Shown here in pieces: positions 35,733 through 45,040 of a stretch of 64,000 bases of DNA. The stretch lies in contig FMWZ01000004.1 in the NCBI GenBank assembly GCA_900103495.1, positions 124,001 through 188,000 of the forward strand. The letters are read 5' to 3'. The DNA is from Lachnospiraceae bacterium G11. GTDB lineage: Bacteria > Bacillota > Clostridia > Lachnospirales > Lachnospiraceae. The position numbers and the translations under genes are program-made. The notes below the pieces were generated by a model. It was not told the DNA's origin and did not search any database. It worked only from the letters and a program-made list of their open reading frames with translations. How positions within the stretch are numbered: the first letter of the stretch is position 1; every line of letters starts with the position of its first letter.

Positions 35733-36293
35733 ATGCCCAACTTTACACAGAAGGCGATTAAGGAATCGTTCATTAAGCTTTTGACAGAAAAGCCCCTTAG
35801 CAAAATCAGCGTTAAGGATATCGTTGAAGATTGCGGTATCAACAGAAACTCATTCTATTATCATTTCCAGGACATTCCCGCCCTTTTGAAGGAGATTGTG
35901 CTGGATGAGACGGAAAAGCTGGTTAATGAATATCCAACCATCGATTCTTTGGATGAAGCATTAAGGGTTGCGGCACTTTTTACATTAAATAATAAGAAAG
36001 CGGTTCTTCATATTTTTAATTCATTAAACAGGGATGTGTTTGAGGATTATCTTTTGAAGGCCTGTGAACATACAGTAAGGAGTTATTTATCCACCGCATT
36101 TAAGGATTATGATATTCCCCCTGAGGAGCATGAGATAGCTGTCAGACTTGTTAAGTGCCTGTTGTTTGGAATGATTATTGACTGGATAGGAGGCGGACTT
36201 AACGAGGATCGTCCCAAGGATGCGGCAAGAATCTGCGAACTGTGCAGAGGAATCCCTGAGGAGATAATAGAAAGAGCGGCGCAAACCAAATAG
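35733..36293 (+). CDS. TetR/AcrR family transcriptional regulator
   Basis: About 186 residues with the N-terminal TetR helix-turn-helix (residues about 8-50): KAIKESFIKLLTEKPLSKIS then VKDIVEDCGINRNSFYYHF. The C-terminal ligand domain resembles the TetR_C_7/dihydroxyacetone-kinase-type regulator group. A much longer upstream frame exists but runs through the oppF gene and the terminator; the ATG at 35733 follows AAGGAAGG. It precedes a three-gene export operon and probably represses it. Confidence 0.9.
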   Translation: MPNFTQKAIKESFIKLLTEKPLSKISVKDIVEDCGINRNSFYYHFQDIPALLKEIVLDETEKLVNEYPTIDSLDEALRVAALFTLNNKKAVLHIFNSLNRDVFEDYLLKACEHTVRSYLSTAFKDYDIPPEEHEIAVRLVKCLLFGMIIDWIGGGLNEDRPKDAARICELCRGIPEEIIERAAQTK

Positions 36294-36305
36294 ATTTTTA
36301 TATTT

Positions 36306-36340
36306 TTAGGCAAACCGATATGGTTTGCCTAATTTTTTTG
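36306..36340 (+). terminator. Intrinsic terminator after the TetR gene
   Basis: TTAGGCAAACC, loop GATAT, GGTTTGCCTAA, then seven T. A perfect 11-bp stem that separates the regulator from the export operon. Confidence 0.94.
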
Positions 36341-36416
36341 CAATTGTTCGGAGGGTGCCCAAAATTTGTACGTTCTCTCAATACCTGTCCATTTTGCTGC
36401 TTTAAAATCAGTGTTA

Positions 36417-36429
36417 ACATTCACAATGT
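36417..36429 (+). promoter_or_regulatory. Candidate operator upstream of the export operon
   Basis: ACATT-CAC-AATGT is a perfect inverted repeat 20 bases before the ATG at 36449, between the probable promoter and the ribosome binding site AAGGAGG. It is a possible target for the upstream TetR regulator, though it differs from the repeat at the TetR promoter. Confidence 0.3.
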
Positions 36430-36448
36430 AAAAAGGAGGCGAGAGAAA

Positions 36449-37042
36449 ATGAGAAATGTAGTTCCCATGAAAACAGCAAAGATTGGCTGCATAGGAGTTT
36501 CAATTATTCTGTTTTTGTTTGGCCTACTATTGATTATCGATCCAAGCGAATACGGAAGAGCAATCGGTGAAGTCGCCGGGGCTTCGATGATTCTGTTTGG
36601 CGTGTTTAAACTGGTGGGTTATTTCTCAAAGGATTTATTCAGACTGGCATTTCAATATGATTTTGCTTTTGGAATACTCCTTATAACCCTTGGAATTATT
36701 TCAATATTTAAAGCCGAAAACATGATGACATTCTTAAGCATGGTAATAGGAATCGCAGTTCTGGCGGATGCCCTTTTTAAGATTCAGATAGCCATGGATT
36801 CCAAAGAGTTTGGGATTGGAAGATGGTGGATGATTTTTCTTATGGCAGTAGTTACCGGACTTGTGGGACTGTTATTGATTTTTGATCCCGTCGGTGGAGG
36901 CGAGATACTTGTAAGACTTTTGGGAATATGCATTATGTCAGAAGGCATTATGAGCTTCATAACAATGGCCACCACAGTGAAGATAGTTAAACATCAGTTT
37001 TCAGACAGAATAGATGACGAAATGGAGTACAGAGAATTATGA
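36449..37042 (+). CDS. DUF308/HdeD-like membrane protein
   Basis: About 197 residues with six membrane segments in three similar pairs; each pair has a short 'LLIIDPSE', 'ILLITLGI' or 'LLLIFDP' element, typical of DUF308 (HdeD-like) proteins. The role is unknown, although HdeD is linked to acid stress in enterobacteria. The ATG at 36449 follows AAGGAGG; the open frame extends upstream to 36320 without support. The stop overlaps the MMPL gene start by 4 bases, so it belongs to the same operon. Confidence 0.82.
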   Translation: MRNVVPMKTAKIGCIGVSIILFLFGLLLIIDPSEYGRAIGEVAGASMILFGVFKLVGYFSKDLFRLAFQYDFAFGILLITLGIISIFKAENMMTFLSMVIGIAVLADALFKIQIAMDSKEFGIGRWWMIFLMAVVTGLVGLLLIFDPVGGGEILVRLLGICIMSEGIMSFITMATTVKIVKHQFSDRIDDEMEYREL

Positions 37043-39144
37043 AAATCGCAAAAGGAATAGTTAAAAACAGATTCGTAATTTTGATTATTGCCCTGGCTCT
37101 CATGGTTCCTTCACTGATAGGAATGCTTAAGACCAGAATCAATTACGATATGCTGACATATTTACCGGAGGATATGGATACGGTAAAAGGTCAGAACGTA
37201 TTGATGGATGAGTTTGGAAAAGGTGCCTTCTCCTTCATAGTTGTTGAAGGAATGAGCACAAAGGATACAGCAGCTCTTGCAGAAAAACTGAGAGAGGTTA
37301 ATCATGTTGACACTGTTCTTTGGTATGACTCATTTATGAACGTTGACATACCCATGGAAATACTTCCCGATAAGGTTTACGACCTTTTCAACAAAGGGGA
37401 CTGCACAATGCTTGCGGTATTCTTTGACAGTTCTACATCATCAGATGTGACCATGGACGCCATCAAAGAAATCAGAAGTATTACCGGCAAGCAGTGTTAT
37501 GTTTCCGGAATGAGCGCCCTGGTTACCGATTTAAAGGCCTTATGTGAACAGGAAGAGCCCATCTACGTTGGAATCGCAGTTCTTTTAGCCACAATAGCAA
37601 TGCTTGTATTTCTTGATGGCTGGCTGGTTCCCTTCGTATTCCTTGCAAGTATAGGAATGGCAATTCTTTATAACCTTGGAAGCAACATATTCATGGGGGA
37701 GATTTCATACATAACAAAAGCTCTTTCAGCGGTACTTCAGCTGGCGGTTACAATGGATTATTCAATCTTCCTTTGGAACTGTTACAACGAGAAAGTTCAG
37801 ACCGTGGAGGATCACAAGGAAGCAATGGCAATGGCCATTAAGGAAACCTTTACTTCGGTCCTTGGAAGTTCAATAACAACAGTCGCAGGCTTCATAGCAC
37901 TGTGCTTCATGAGCTTCACCCTTGGCGCCGACCTTGGAATAGTAATGGCAAAGGGAGTTTTGCTTGGGGTTATCGCCTGTGTAACAATTCTTCCCTCATT
38001 AATACTTATACTTGATAAACCTCTTCATAAAACAATGCACAAGGCAATCCTTCCAAAGATGGATGGACTTGCAGGAAAGCTCTTAAAAATCTTCCCTGTA
38101 TTTATAATTGCCTTCGTGGTAATAACAATTCCCGCATACGCAGGATACAGCAAGACCAACAAAGAAGTTTACTATGACATGAGTGCATGTCTTCCTGAGA
38201 ACATTGAGGTTATCAAGGCAAATGAGAAACTTTCTGAGACCTTCAATGTGGCATCGACTCACATGCTTCTGGTGGATAAGAACCTCCCGGATAAGGACGT
38301 CAGAGCAATGCTTGATGAGATGAAAGGCGTGGAAGGAGTACAGCAGGTTCTTGGTGTCGAGACAATGCTTGGCGCCGGAGTTCCTGAGGAAATTTTACCA
38401 AAGAAGTTAACGGACATGCTTGAAAGCGATAACTGGAGACTTGTTCTTATTAATTCCGAGTATCACGTAGCAAGTGATGCGGTTAACGATCAGCTGGATA
38501 AAATACTTGAAATCAGCAAGAAATACGATAAGAAGGGAATGCTTATCGGAGAAGCTCCCTGCATGAAGGATATGATTGAAACCACAGACCATGACTTTAA
38601 GGTTGTCAACACAGTTTCCATTGTCGCAATCTTTATTATCATTGCCCTGGTTGAAAAAAGCATATCCCTCCCATTTATCCTTATCGCTGTAATAGAACTG
38701 GCAATCTTTATTAACCTTGGATTGCCTCATTACCTGGGACAGTCATTACCTTTCATAGCTCCCATCTGTATCAGCACAATTCAGCTTGGCGCAACAGTAG
38801 ACTACGCAATACTGATGACCACCAGATACAAAAAGGAGCGAAACGAAGGGGCCGGAAAAGCAGAGGCTGTTAAAATCGCACTTGCTACATCCATTCCTTC
38901 GATTATAGTCAGCGGAATGGGATTGTTCTCAGCAACCTTTGGCGTAGCGGTTTATTCAAACATTGATATTATCAGTTCAATGTGCATGTTAATGGCAAGA
39001 GGAGCAGTCATCAGTATGGTTCTTGTAATTCTTACATTACCTGCGATGCTTATGCTTTTCGATGGACTTATTATCCATACCACAATGCACATGAACGACA
39101 GTAATAAAAAAGAAGTAAAAATCGGAGAGGAGAAAATGGCATGA
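37039..39144 (+). CDS. MMPL/RND-family exporter
   Basis: A 701-residue protein with twelve predicted membrane segments in two halves, each starting with one segment, then a large extracytoplasmic loop, then five segments. The conserved membrane Asp stands in LAVTMDYSIFLWN (first half) and LGATVDYAILMTT (second half), as expected for proton-driven MMPL transporters. It is coupled at both ends by ATGA overlaps to the DUF308 gene and to the secreted protein gene. Likely substrates are lipids, surface molecules or toxic compounds, but the sequence does not say which. Confidence 0.92.
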   Translation: MKIAKGIVKNRFVILIIALALMVPSLIGMLKTRINYDMLTYLPEDMDTVKGQNVLMDEFGKGAFSFIVVEGMSTKDTAALAEKLREVNHVDTVLWYDSFMNVDIPMEILPDKVYDLFNKGDCTMLAVFFDSSTSSDVTMDAIKEIRSITGKQCYVSGMSALVTDLKALCEQEEPIYVGIAVLLATIAMLVFLDGWLVPFVFLASIGMAILYNLGSNIFMGEISYITKALSAVLQLAVTMDYSIFLWNCYNEKVQTVEDHKEAMAMAIKETFTSVLGSSITTVAGFIALCFMSFTLGADLGIVMAKGVLLGVIACVTILPSLILILDKPLHKTMHKAILPKMDGLAGKLLKIFPVFIIAFVVITIPAYAGYSKTNKEVYYDMSACLPENIEVIKANEKLSETFNVASTHMLLVDKNLPDKDVRAMLDEMKGVEGVQQVLGVETMLGAGVPEEILPKKLTDMLESDNWRLVLINSEYHVASDAVNDQLDKILEISKKYDKKGMLIGEAPCMKDMIETTDHDFKVVNTVSIVAIFIIIALVEKSISLPFILIAVIELAIFINLGLPHYLGQSLPFIAPICISTIQLGATVDYAILMTTRYKKERNEGAGKAEAVKIALATSIPSIIVSGMGLFSATFGVAVYSNIDIISSMCMLMARGAVISMVLVILTLPAMLMLFDGLIIHTTMHMNDSNKKEVKIGEEKMA

Positions 39145-41165
39145 AAAAGAGTACAAAGATTATTACATCAGCAGTAACAGCTGCAGCACTTCTTCTTGGA
39201 GTATCGGGAGCCGTGTATGCTTCAGAAAGCAGCAAACTTACGGAGAACGAAACAGCAGAGTTAAATGAGATTGCTGAAGAAGCTGAAGAAACAGTTGATA
39301 CAGGCTCATATGAAATGGATGAAACCTTTTCAATGGATGATGAGGTAGCTTACGTTTTTACCAATTATGATGGCTCGGTAAATAAAGTAATGGACTCCAT
39401 CTGGATTGAGGACGGAAACGATAAAACAGAGGACGGAAGCGAAGCAAAACTTCCGGTAGACCTTAAAGTAAGCTATAAACTGGACGGAGTAAATGTTACA
39501 CCTTCAGAACTTGAGGGTAAGGACGGACATTTAAAGATTACCTGCGAGTTCACGGACAACCAGTATGAGATGAAGGACATAAACGGCAAGGAAGAGAAGA
39601 TATATGTTCCTTATCTTGCAAGTCTTGTAACTGTTATGGATGATGAGACCTATTCAAATGTAAAGGTTTCAAGCGGAAAGGTTACATACGACGGAACGAG
39701 GTATGCAATTCTTGGCCTGGCGTTTCCCGGACTTTCAGAGGATATGGGAGATGCTATAAACAGCATCGACATCCCCAATAAGATTGAACTTGAGGCCGAT
39801 GTAAAGGATTGCGAACCCGCAGGCTTATATCTCCTTGTTTCTGATTCGATTTTCTCCAATATGGACCTTGATACAGATACAGAGGTCGGTAAACTTACCG
39901 ACGCCATGGGACAGCTTTCAGACGCTGTAAAGCAGCTTATGGACGGTTCCTCAAAGCTCTATGACGGACTTGGTGAACTAGAGACAGGCGCAGGTCAGAT
40001 CAGTGACGGCGTAAACAGACTTTCTGACGGACTTAATCAGATTGATGCCAATTCCGCAGCACTTAATGACGGAGCATTACAGGTATTTAATGCACTTCTT
40101 TCTACAGCCACACAGCAGATTAATGCAGCCGGTGTTTCAGTTCCTGCACTTACGGTTGATAACTATAACGATGTGATTAACGGAGCCATCAATCAGATTT
40201 CCGGAACAGATGTGGCCGGCATGGCAAGATCCCAGGTAGAAGCGGGAGTTAAGCAGTATGCAAATGAGCATGCAAGCGAAAACATTGCCGCAGCAACAAA
40301 TGCAGCAAGATCTCAGGTGGAGGCTCAGGTTAAAGCAGGAGCAGAGGCTCAGGTAAGAGCTCAGGTTGAGGCCAACAGAGGCCTTATTGAGCAGCAAGTA
40401 AGAGCCCAGGTAGAAGGAAATAAAGATGCCATAAAGGCACAGGTTAAGGACGGAGTTTTGGCCGCTCAGGGAATAGATGATTACGATGCTCTGGATGATG
40501 ATACAAAGGCAGCAATAGATGCAGCCGTAGATGCAAAGACATCGGAAACAATTGAATCAATGGTATCAGAAAATGTGGACTCTGCTGTTGAGGCAAAGGT
40601 TAATGAGGTTCTTAACAACCCCGAAACACAGGCTGCCATAGCTTCAAATATTGATGCTGCCATGGGTTCGGATGAGGTTAAGGCAGGAATCCAGAACGGT
40701 ATCAATGATAAGATCAATCAGGCTATTAATGAGAAATACAATTCCGCAGAGGTTCAGAGCCAGATAGCAGCAGGAAATGCAAAGGTATCAAGCGGAGTAC
40801 AAAGCCTCAGAAATCTTCAGAATCAGCTTAACTCATATGCTCAGTTCTATCAGGGCATTCAGACCTATACCGGTGCAGTTGGACAGGCTGCAGCAGGAGC
40901 AGTTCAGCTTAAGGATGCTATGCCTGAATTCGTACAGGGCGTTGAGGCATTGAGAAACGGTCAGGGTCAGCTCTCAGACGGTATCAAGAAGTTTGACGAA
41001 GATGGTATCGAAGAGTTAAACGGTGTTGTTGAAGACAATGTAGAAGGCCTTGCAGAAAGATTTGCAGCAATGACAGATGTGGCTGCAAGCCATAATAAAT
41101 ACGATGAAGCAGGTTCCGAAAAGAACGGAGTCAAGTTCATCTATAAAGTAAGCGTATCAGATTAA
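39141..41165 (+). CDS. Secreted heptad-repeat protein, partner of the MMPL exporter (YhgE/Pip-like)
   Basis: A 674-residue protein with a Sec signal peptide and a likely signal peptidase I site VYA-S (after residue 27). Residues about 30-250 form a beta-rich domain. From about 255 there are leucine/glycine heptads (LSDAVKQLMDGSSKLYDGLG and similar), then a long Ala/Gln/Val-rich helical stretch with repeats such as VEAQVKAGAEAQVRAQVEAN (about 380-440), then more heptads ending in LRNGQGQLSDGIKKF. The heptads resemble the X-x-L-x-x-G repeats of YhgE/Pip proteins that go with RND exporters. No C-terminal membrane segment is visible, so it may be released or held by the exporter as an adaptor. 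Confidence 0.82.
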   Translation: MKKSTKIITSAVTAAALLLGVSGAVYASESSKLTENETAELNEIAEEAEETVDTGSYEMDETFSMDDEVAYVFTNYDGSVNKVMDSIWIEDGNDKTEDGSEAKLPVDLKVSYKLDGVNVTPSELEGKDGHLKITCEFTDNQYEMKDINGKEEKIYVPYLASLVTVMDDETYSNVKVSSGKVTYDGTRYAILGLAFPGLSEDMGDAINSIDIPNKIELEADVKDCEPAGLYLLVSDSIFSNMDLDTDTEVGKLTDAMGQLSDAVKQLMDGSSKLYDGLGELETGAGQISDGVNRLSDGLNQIDANSAALNDGALQVFNALLSTATQQINAAGVSVPALTVDNYNDVINGAINQISGTDVAGMARSQVEAGVKQYANEHASENIAAATNAARSQVEAQVKAGAEAQVRAQVEANRGLIEQQVRAQVEGNKDAIKAQVKDGVLAAQGIDDYDALDDDTKAAIDAAVDAKTSETIESMVSENVDSAVEAKVNEVLNNPETQAAIASNIDAAMGSDEVKAGIQNGINDKINQAINEKYNSAEVQSQIAAGNAKVSSGVQSLRNLQNQLNSYAQFYQGIQTYTGAVGQAAAGAVQLKDAMPEFVQGVEALRNGQGQLSDGIKKFDEDGIEELNGVVEDNVEGLAERFAAMTDVAASHNKYDEAGSEKNGVKFIYKVSVSD

Positions 41166-41184
41166 TTCTCTCCCCTTTTTTGGG

Positions 41185-41220
41185 CCCCCTAAGGCGTAAG
41201 TCTTAGGGGGATTTTTTATG
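41185..41220 (+). terminator. Intrinsic terminator of the export operon
   Basis: CCCCCTAAG, an 8-base loop, CTTAGGGGG, then ATTTTTTAT. Confidence 0.93.
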
Positions 41221-41231
41221 CCAAAAACTTA

Positions 41232-41262
41232 TTTACTATTTTTATGGGTTTTGTGATAAAAT
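41232..41262 (+). promoter_or_regulatory. Candidate promoter of prfC
   Basis: TTTACT (41232-41237) and GATAAAAT (41255-41262), with 17-19 bases between depending on the register chosen. The transcript would start about 30 bases before the TTG start codon. Confidence 0.4.
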
Positions 41263-41302
41263 GTACTTTGAGTTTTTACGTGCTTAGGAGGATTTATTAG
41301 TT

Positions 41303-42895
41303 TTGCGCAGTTTATCAGAAGAGATTAACAGAAGAAGAACATTTGCAATCATATCCCATCCCGATGCCGGTAAAACAACACTGACAGAGAAGTTCCTGCT
41401 CTACGGCGGGGCCATTAACCTTGCCGGAAGTGTTAAGGGTAAAGCTACTGCCAGACATGCCGTATCGGACTGGATGGAAATAGAGAAGGAGAGAGGTATT
41501 TCCGTTACCTCCTCTGTTTTGCAGTTTGAATATGATGATTTTTGCATCAATATCCTTGATACCCCAGGCCACCAGGACTTCTCCGAGGATACTTACAGAA
41601 CCCTTATGGCTGCAGATTCCGCTGTAATGGTTATCGACGGAGCAAAGGGTGTAGAGCCTCAGACAAGAAAACTTTTCAAGGTCTGCGGTATGAGAGGTAT
41701 TCCTATTTTTACCTTTATTAATAAGATGGACAGAGATGCAAACGACACCTTTGACCTTTTGGATGATATCGAGAAGGAACTTGGAATTGCCACATGTCCC
41801 ATTAACTGGCCCATTGGTTCCGGTAAGAGCTTCCAGGGCGTTTATGACAGAGACATGAAGAGTGTTTACACATTCTCTGATACAGAGAAGGGTACCAAGG
41901 AAGGTAAGACAACCTGTGTGCCTACGGCAGACAGAGATGCTCTTGTCAATACCATCGGAGAGGAAGCTGCCGACAAGCTTTTGGAGGAGATTGAACTTCT
42001 TGAGGGAGCGGGTGCAGAGTTTAACCTTGAGGAAGTTCAGGCCGGAAAGCTTACACCTGTATTTTTCGGTTCTGCACTTACCAACTTCGGTGTAGAAATC
42101 TTCCTGCAGCACTTCCTTAAAATGACAACAACACCTCTTCCCAGAGTTGCGGATACCGGTGTGATTGATCCCGTGAAGAATGATTTCTCTGCCTTTGTAT
42201 TTAAGATTCAGGCCAACATGAACAAGGCACACAGAGACAGAGTCGCTTTCATGAGAATTTGTTCCGGAAAGTTTGATGCATCTATGGAAGTCCGTCATGT
42301 TCAGGGAGATAAGGTTATGCGTCTCTCTCAGCCTCAGCAGATTATGGCAGATGAGAGAAAAATTCTTTCTGAAGCCTATGCAGGTGATATTATCGGTGTA
42401 TTCGATCCGGGCATTTTCTCCATAGGCGATACACTTTGCATGCCTAAGGAGAAATTCAGATACGAGGGTATTCCCACCTTCGCACCTGAGCATTTTGCGA
42501 GAGTCCGTCAGATGGATACAATGAAGCGTAAGCAGTTCGTTAAGGGTATTACTCAGATAGCTCAGGAAGGTGCAATACAGATTTTCCAGGAGTTTAATAC
42601 AGGACTTGAAGAGATTATTGTGGGCGTTGTAGGTGTACTGCAGTTTGATGTTCTCAAATACAGACTTGAGAATGAGTATAACGTGGAAATCAAACTGGAG
42701 CCTTTACCCTATGAACATATAAGATGGGTTGAGAATAAAGATATCGACCTTAAATCCATAAACGGAACTTCGGATATGAAGAGAATTAAGGACCTTAAAG
42801 ACAATCCGCTGCTTTTGTTTGTAAATGCATGGAGCGTAGGTATGACTTTGGAGCGTAATCCGGGTCTTGTCTTATCCGAATTTGGAAAGAACTAG
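41303..42895 (+). CDS. prfC: Peptide chain release factor 3
   Basis: A 530-residue translational GTPase. G1 is SHPDAGKTT (about residues 18-26), G3 is DTPGHQDFSEDTYRTL, G4 is NKMDRDA. The combination of FSEDTYRTLMAADSAVMVID and the C-terminal RF3 domain (VLKYRLENEYNVEIKLEPLP) separates RF3 from EF-G. It recycles RF1 and RF2 after termination. The start is TTG, with AGGAGGA 10 bases upstream. The stop overlaps the GTG start of the next gene. Confidence 0.96.
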   Translation: MRSLSEEINRRRTFAIISHPDAGKTTLTEKFLLYGGAINLAGSVKGKATARHAVSDWMEIEKERGISVTSSVLQFEYDDFCINILDTPGHQDFSEDTYRTLMAADSAVMVIDGAKGVEPQTRKLFKVCGMRGIPIFTFINKMDRDANDTFDLLDDIEKELGIATCPINWPIGSGKSFQGVYDRDMKSVYTFSDTEKGTKEGKTTCVPTADRDALVNTIGEEAADKLLEEIELLEGAGAEFNLEEVQAGKLTPVFFGSALTNFGVEIFLQHFLKMTTTPLPRVADTGVIDPVKNDFSAFVFKIQANMNKAHRDRVAFMRICSGKFDASMEVRHVQGDKVMRLSQPQQIMADERKILSEAYAGDIIGVFDPGIFSIGDTLCMPKEKFRYEGIPTFAPEHFARVRQMDTMKRKQFVKGITQIAQEGAIQIFQEFNTGLEEIIVGVVGVLQFDVLKYRLENEYNVEIKLEPLPYEHIRWVENKDIDLKSINGTSDMKRIKDLKDNPLLLFVNAWSVGMTLERNPGLVLSEFGKN

Positions 42896-44178
42896 TGAAA
42901 AAGTTTTTAAAAAACCTTCTTGCAATTGTATTACTGTTTGCTGCAATTGATCTTTTTATTTGGACCGGGGGAGTAAATGTATTTAAACTTCCTTATTTCG
43001 CAGGACAGCCGGAGACTTTGGGTATAGTACCCGAAGACAGCGGAACCGGCGGAATAGCCTGGGAAGACATGGAAGTTACCGGGGAAGAAAAGATTGATGA
43101 CGGTGAACCCTATGAAAAGGTAGAGATTACCGGTGCCGAGGCTGACAAGTACGGAGAGTATTTGTCTGAGTGCTTTGCTTACAGAACACTTGATGCCGAG
43201 ATGAAGAAAGCTTACATCGAGGTCTTCGCTGCCATGATAAAGCACGAAGAAACAGTGGATATGTCTGTACTTGACATCGATAAGCTGCACCTTGCCTTTC
43301 AGTGCGTAATGATTGACCATCCTGAGATTTTCTATGCGGAAGGGTATTCCTATTCCCAGTATACCAGGGGCGATAGGGTTACGAGACTTACGTTTACGCC
43401 TACCTATATATGCACAGAAGAAGAAGCGGAAATGCTTGAGGAGGAAATGGAAAAGGTCATTTCCGAGATCCTTTCGGGGGTCAGCAAGGATGCAGACGAT
43501 TATACCAAGGTTAAATACGTTTATGAATATCTGGTTCACTCTACAGAGTATGATATGAGTGCTCCGGATAATCAGAATATATGCTCGGTTTTCCTCAACA
43601 ACAGAAGTGTGTGTCAGGGATATTCAAAGGCAACACAGCTTCTTTTAAACAGGATGGGTGTGGAATGCACTCTGGTTACCGGTGTTGTTAATACAACCGA
43701 GGGCCATTCCTGGAACCTGGTGAAGATGGATGGAGATTATTATCATCTGGACACCACCTGGGGAGATGCATCCTATCAAAGCATTGAGGGCGAGGATGAA
43801 GAGTGGTTAAGGAATCTGGATATAGTCAATTACGATTATTTTGGTGTCTCTACATCGGAGATTCAAAAGACTCATGTGATTGATAATCCCATCGAGCTTC
43901 CAAACTGTACGGCTTCGGCCTGCAATTACTATGTCAGAGAGGGATGCCTGCTCAGTGGTCCCGATAAGGACAAACTTGGCAGTATATTGAGTGCACACCC
44001 CATAGTGCGTGACGGAAGCACAATTGTAAAGTGTACAGACAGGCTTACATATGACTGGCTGATGAATTATTTGATCACAGAATCAAAGGTTTTTGATTAT
44101 GTTGAAAGCGGGGGCGGAAGCATCGGTTATGCTCAAAACGAAGACGCTTTGTCTTTGACCCTATGGCTGGACGATTAA
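42895..44178 (+). CDS. Transglutaminase-like (protease-fold) membrane-anchored protein
   Basis: A 427-residue protein with an N-terminal membrane anchor or signal (about residues 7-26), then a linker, and a transglutaminase-like domain. The Cys-His-Asp triad is Cys240 in SVCQGYSKA, His271 in TEGHSWNLV and Asp286 in YYHLDTTWGD. Such secreted domains act as peptidases or cross-linking enzymes at the cell surface. The start is GTG and overlaps the last base of the prfC stop. No link to release factor function is implied. Confidence 0.88.
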   Translation: MKKFLKNLLAIVLLFAAIDLFIWTGGVNVFKLPYFAGQPETLGIVPEDSGTGGIAWEDMEVTGEEKIDDGEPYEKVEITGAEADKYGEYLSECFAYRTLDAEMKKAYIEVFAAMIKHEETVDMSVLDIDKLHLAFQCVMIDHPEIFYAEGYSYSQYTRGDRVTRLTFTPTYICTEEEAEMLEEEMEKVISEILSGVSKDADDYTKVKYVYEYLVHSTEYDMSAPDNQNICSVFLNNRSVCQGYSKATQLLLNRMGVECTLVTGVVNTTEGHSWNLVKMDGDYYHLDTTWGDASYQSIEGEDEEWLRNLDIVNYDYFGVSTSEIQKTHVIDNPIELPNCTASACNYYVREGCLLSGPDKDKLGSILSAHPIVRDGSTIVKCTDRLTYDWLMNYLITESKVFDYVESGGGSIGYAQNEDALSLTLWLDD

Positions 44179-44245
44179 TTCAACCTTTGTTATAATTATA
44201 AATTGTGATAGAAGTTATTTTGAACCTAAGGAGGACTTCAAATCA

Positions 44246-44632
44246 ATGGAGAAAGAAAACGTTAGAAATACATACGATTTACAGGATGACGATACAAAAG
44301 GCAGCGTTAAAATTGCAGATGACGTTGTTGGAATGATAGCAGCTATAGCAGCAACCGAGGTTGAAGGTGTAAGCGCTATGGGCGGACACCTTACCGACGA
44401 AATCATGAGCAAGATAGGAATGAAGAATCTGTTCAAGGGTGTTAAGATTGATGTCTTTGAGCGCAGAGTTTCTATTGATATGGCTATTACCATGGAATAC
44501 GGTTACAACATTCCCACCACATGCCAGCTCGTACAGAATAAAGTTAAACAGTCTGTTGAGAACATGACAGGTCTTACTGTTACAGATGTGAATGTTCGTA
44601 TTGCTTCCATCAAGGTTAATAAGGACAAGTAA
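44246..44632 (+). CDS. Asp23/Gls24 family envelope stress response protein
   Basis: A 128-residue protein with the Asp23 pattern: IADDVVGMIAAIAATEVEGV at about residues 19-38, and VDVFERRVSIDMAITMEYGY-like strand, ending NVRIASIKVNKDK. In clostridia this gene regularly stands upstream of nusB, as here. TATAAT at 44191-44196 is a probable -10 box and AAGGAGG precedes the ATG. It is the first gene of the long housekeeping run. Exact function is unknown; relatives sit at the membrane and respond to envelope stress. Confidence 0.9.
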   Translation: MEKENVRNTYDLQDDDTKGSVKIADDVVGMIAAIAATEVEGVSAMGGHLTDEIMSKIGMKNLFKGVKIDVFERRVSIDMAITMEYGYNIPTTCQLVQNKVKQSVENMTGLTVTDVNVRIASIKVNKDK

Positions 44633-44633
44633 G

Positions 44634-45032
44634 ATGACAAGACACGAACTGAGAGAACAGGTTTTTAAATTGCTTTTCCGCGTGGAGTTCAATGTTCCTG
44701 AGGACATGGATGAGCAGGTAAAGCTTTTTATGGAGGACATAGACAATCACGCCTCCGAGAAAGAAAACGAAGAAATAAACAAAAAGTATGTGGCAGTCAA
44801 GGAACACCTTTCCGAGATAGATGCCATGATTAATGATAAAGCAGAGAATTGGTCTGTAGAGCGTATGGGAAAGGTAGAGCTTACCATTCTTCGCCTGGCT
44901 ATATTCGAAATGAAATTCGATGATGACGTACCTGTAAACGTAGCCATCAACGAAGCAGTAGAACTTGCGAAGAAGTTTGGACAGGATAACTCGGGAGCCT
45001 TTGTTAACGGAATACTTGCCAAATTTGCATAA
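44634..45032 (+). CDS. nusB: Transcription antitermination factor NusB
   Basis: About 132 residues, all-helical, with the N-terminal RHELREQVFKLLFRVEFN and the C-terminal MGKVELTILRLAIFEMKFDD followed by VPVNVAINEAVELAKKFG, the most conserved part of NusB. It works with NusE on boxA RNA in rRNA transcription. The ATG at 44634 directly follows the asp23 stop; the open frame runs further upstream, but inside asp23. Confidence 0.95.
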   Translation: MTRHELREQVFKLLFRVEFNVPEDMDEQVKLFMEDIDNHASEKENEEINKKYVAVKEHLSEIDAMINDKAENWSVERMGKVELTILRLAIFEMKFDDDVPVNVAINEAVELAKKFGQDNSGAFVNGILAKFA

Positions 45033-45040
45033 GGAATGAC

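Noticed and set aside
36320-36448. Upstream extension of the DUF308 gene frame
   Set aside because: It begins inside the terminator after the TetR gene; AAGGAGG supports the ATG at 36449.
39900-41050. Repetitive DNA in the secreted protein gene as a mobile or CRISPR-like repeat
   Set aside because: The periodicity is in codons of a coiled-coil protein with an intact frame; there are no regular spacers.
41315-42493. 392-codon open frame on the minus strand
   Set aside because: It lies entirely inside prfC, is rich in Cys, His and Ser as expected of an antisense shadow, and has no ribosome binding site or family motif.
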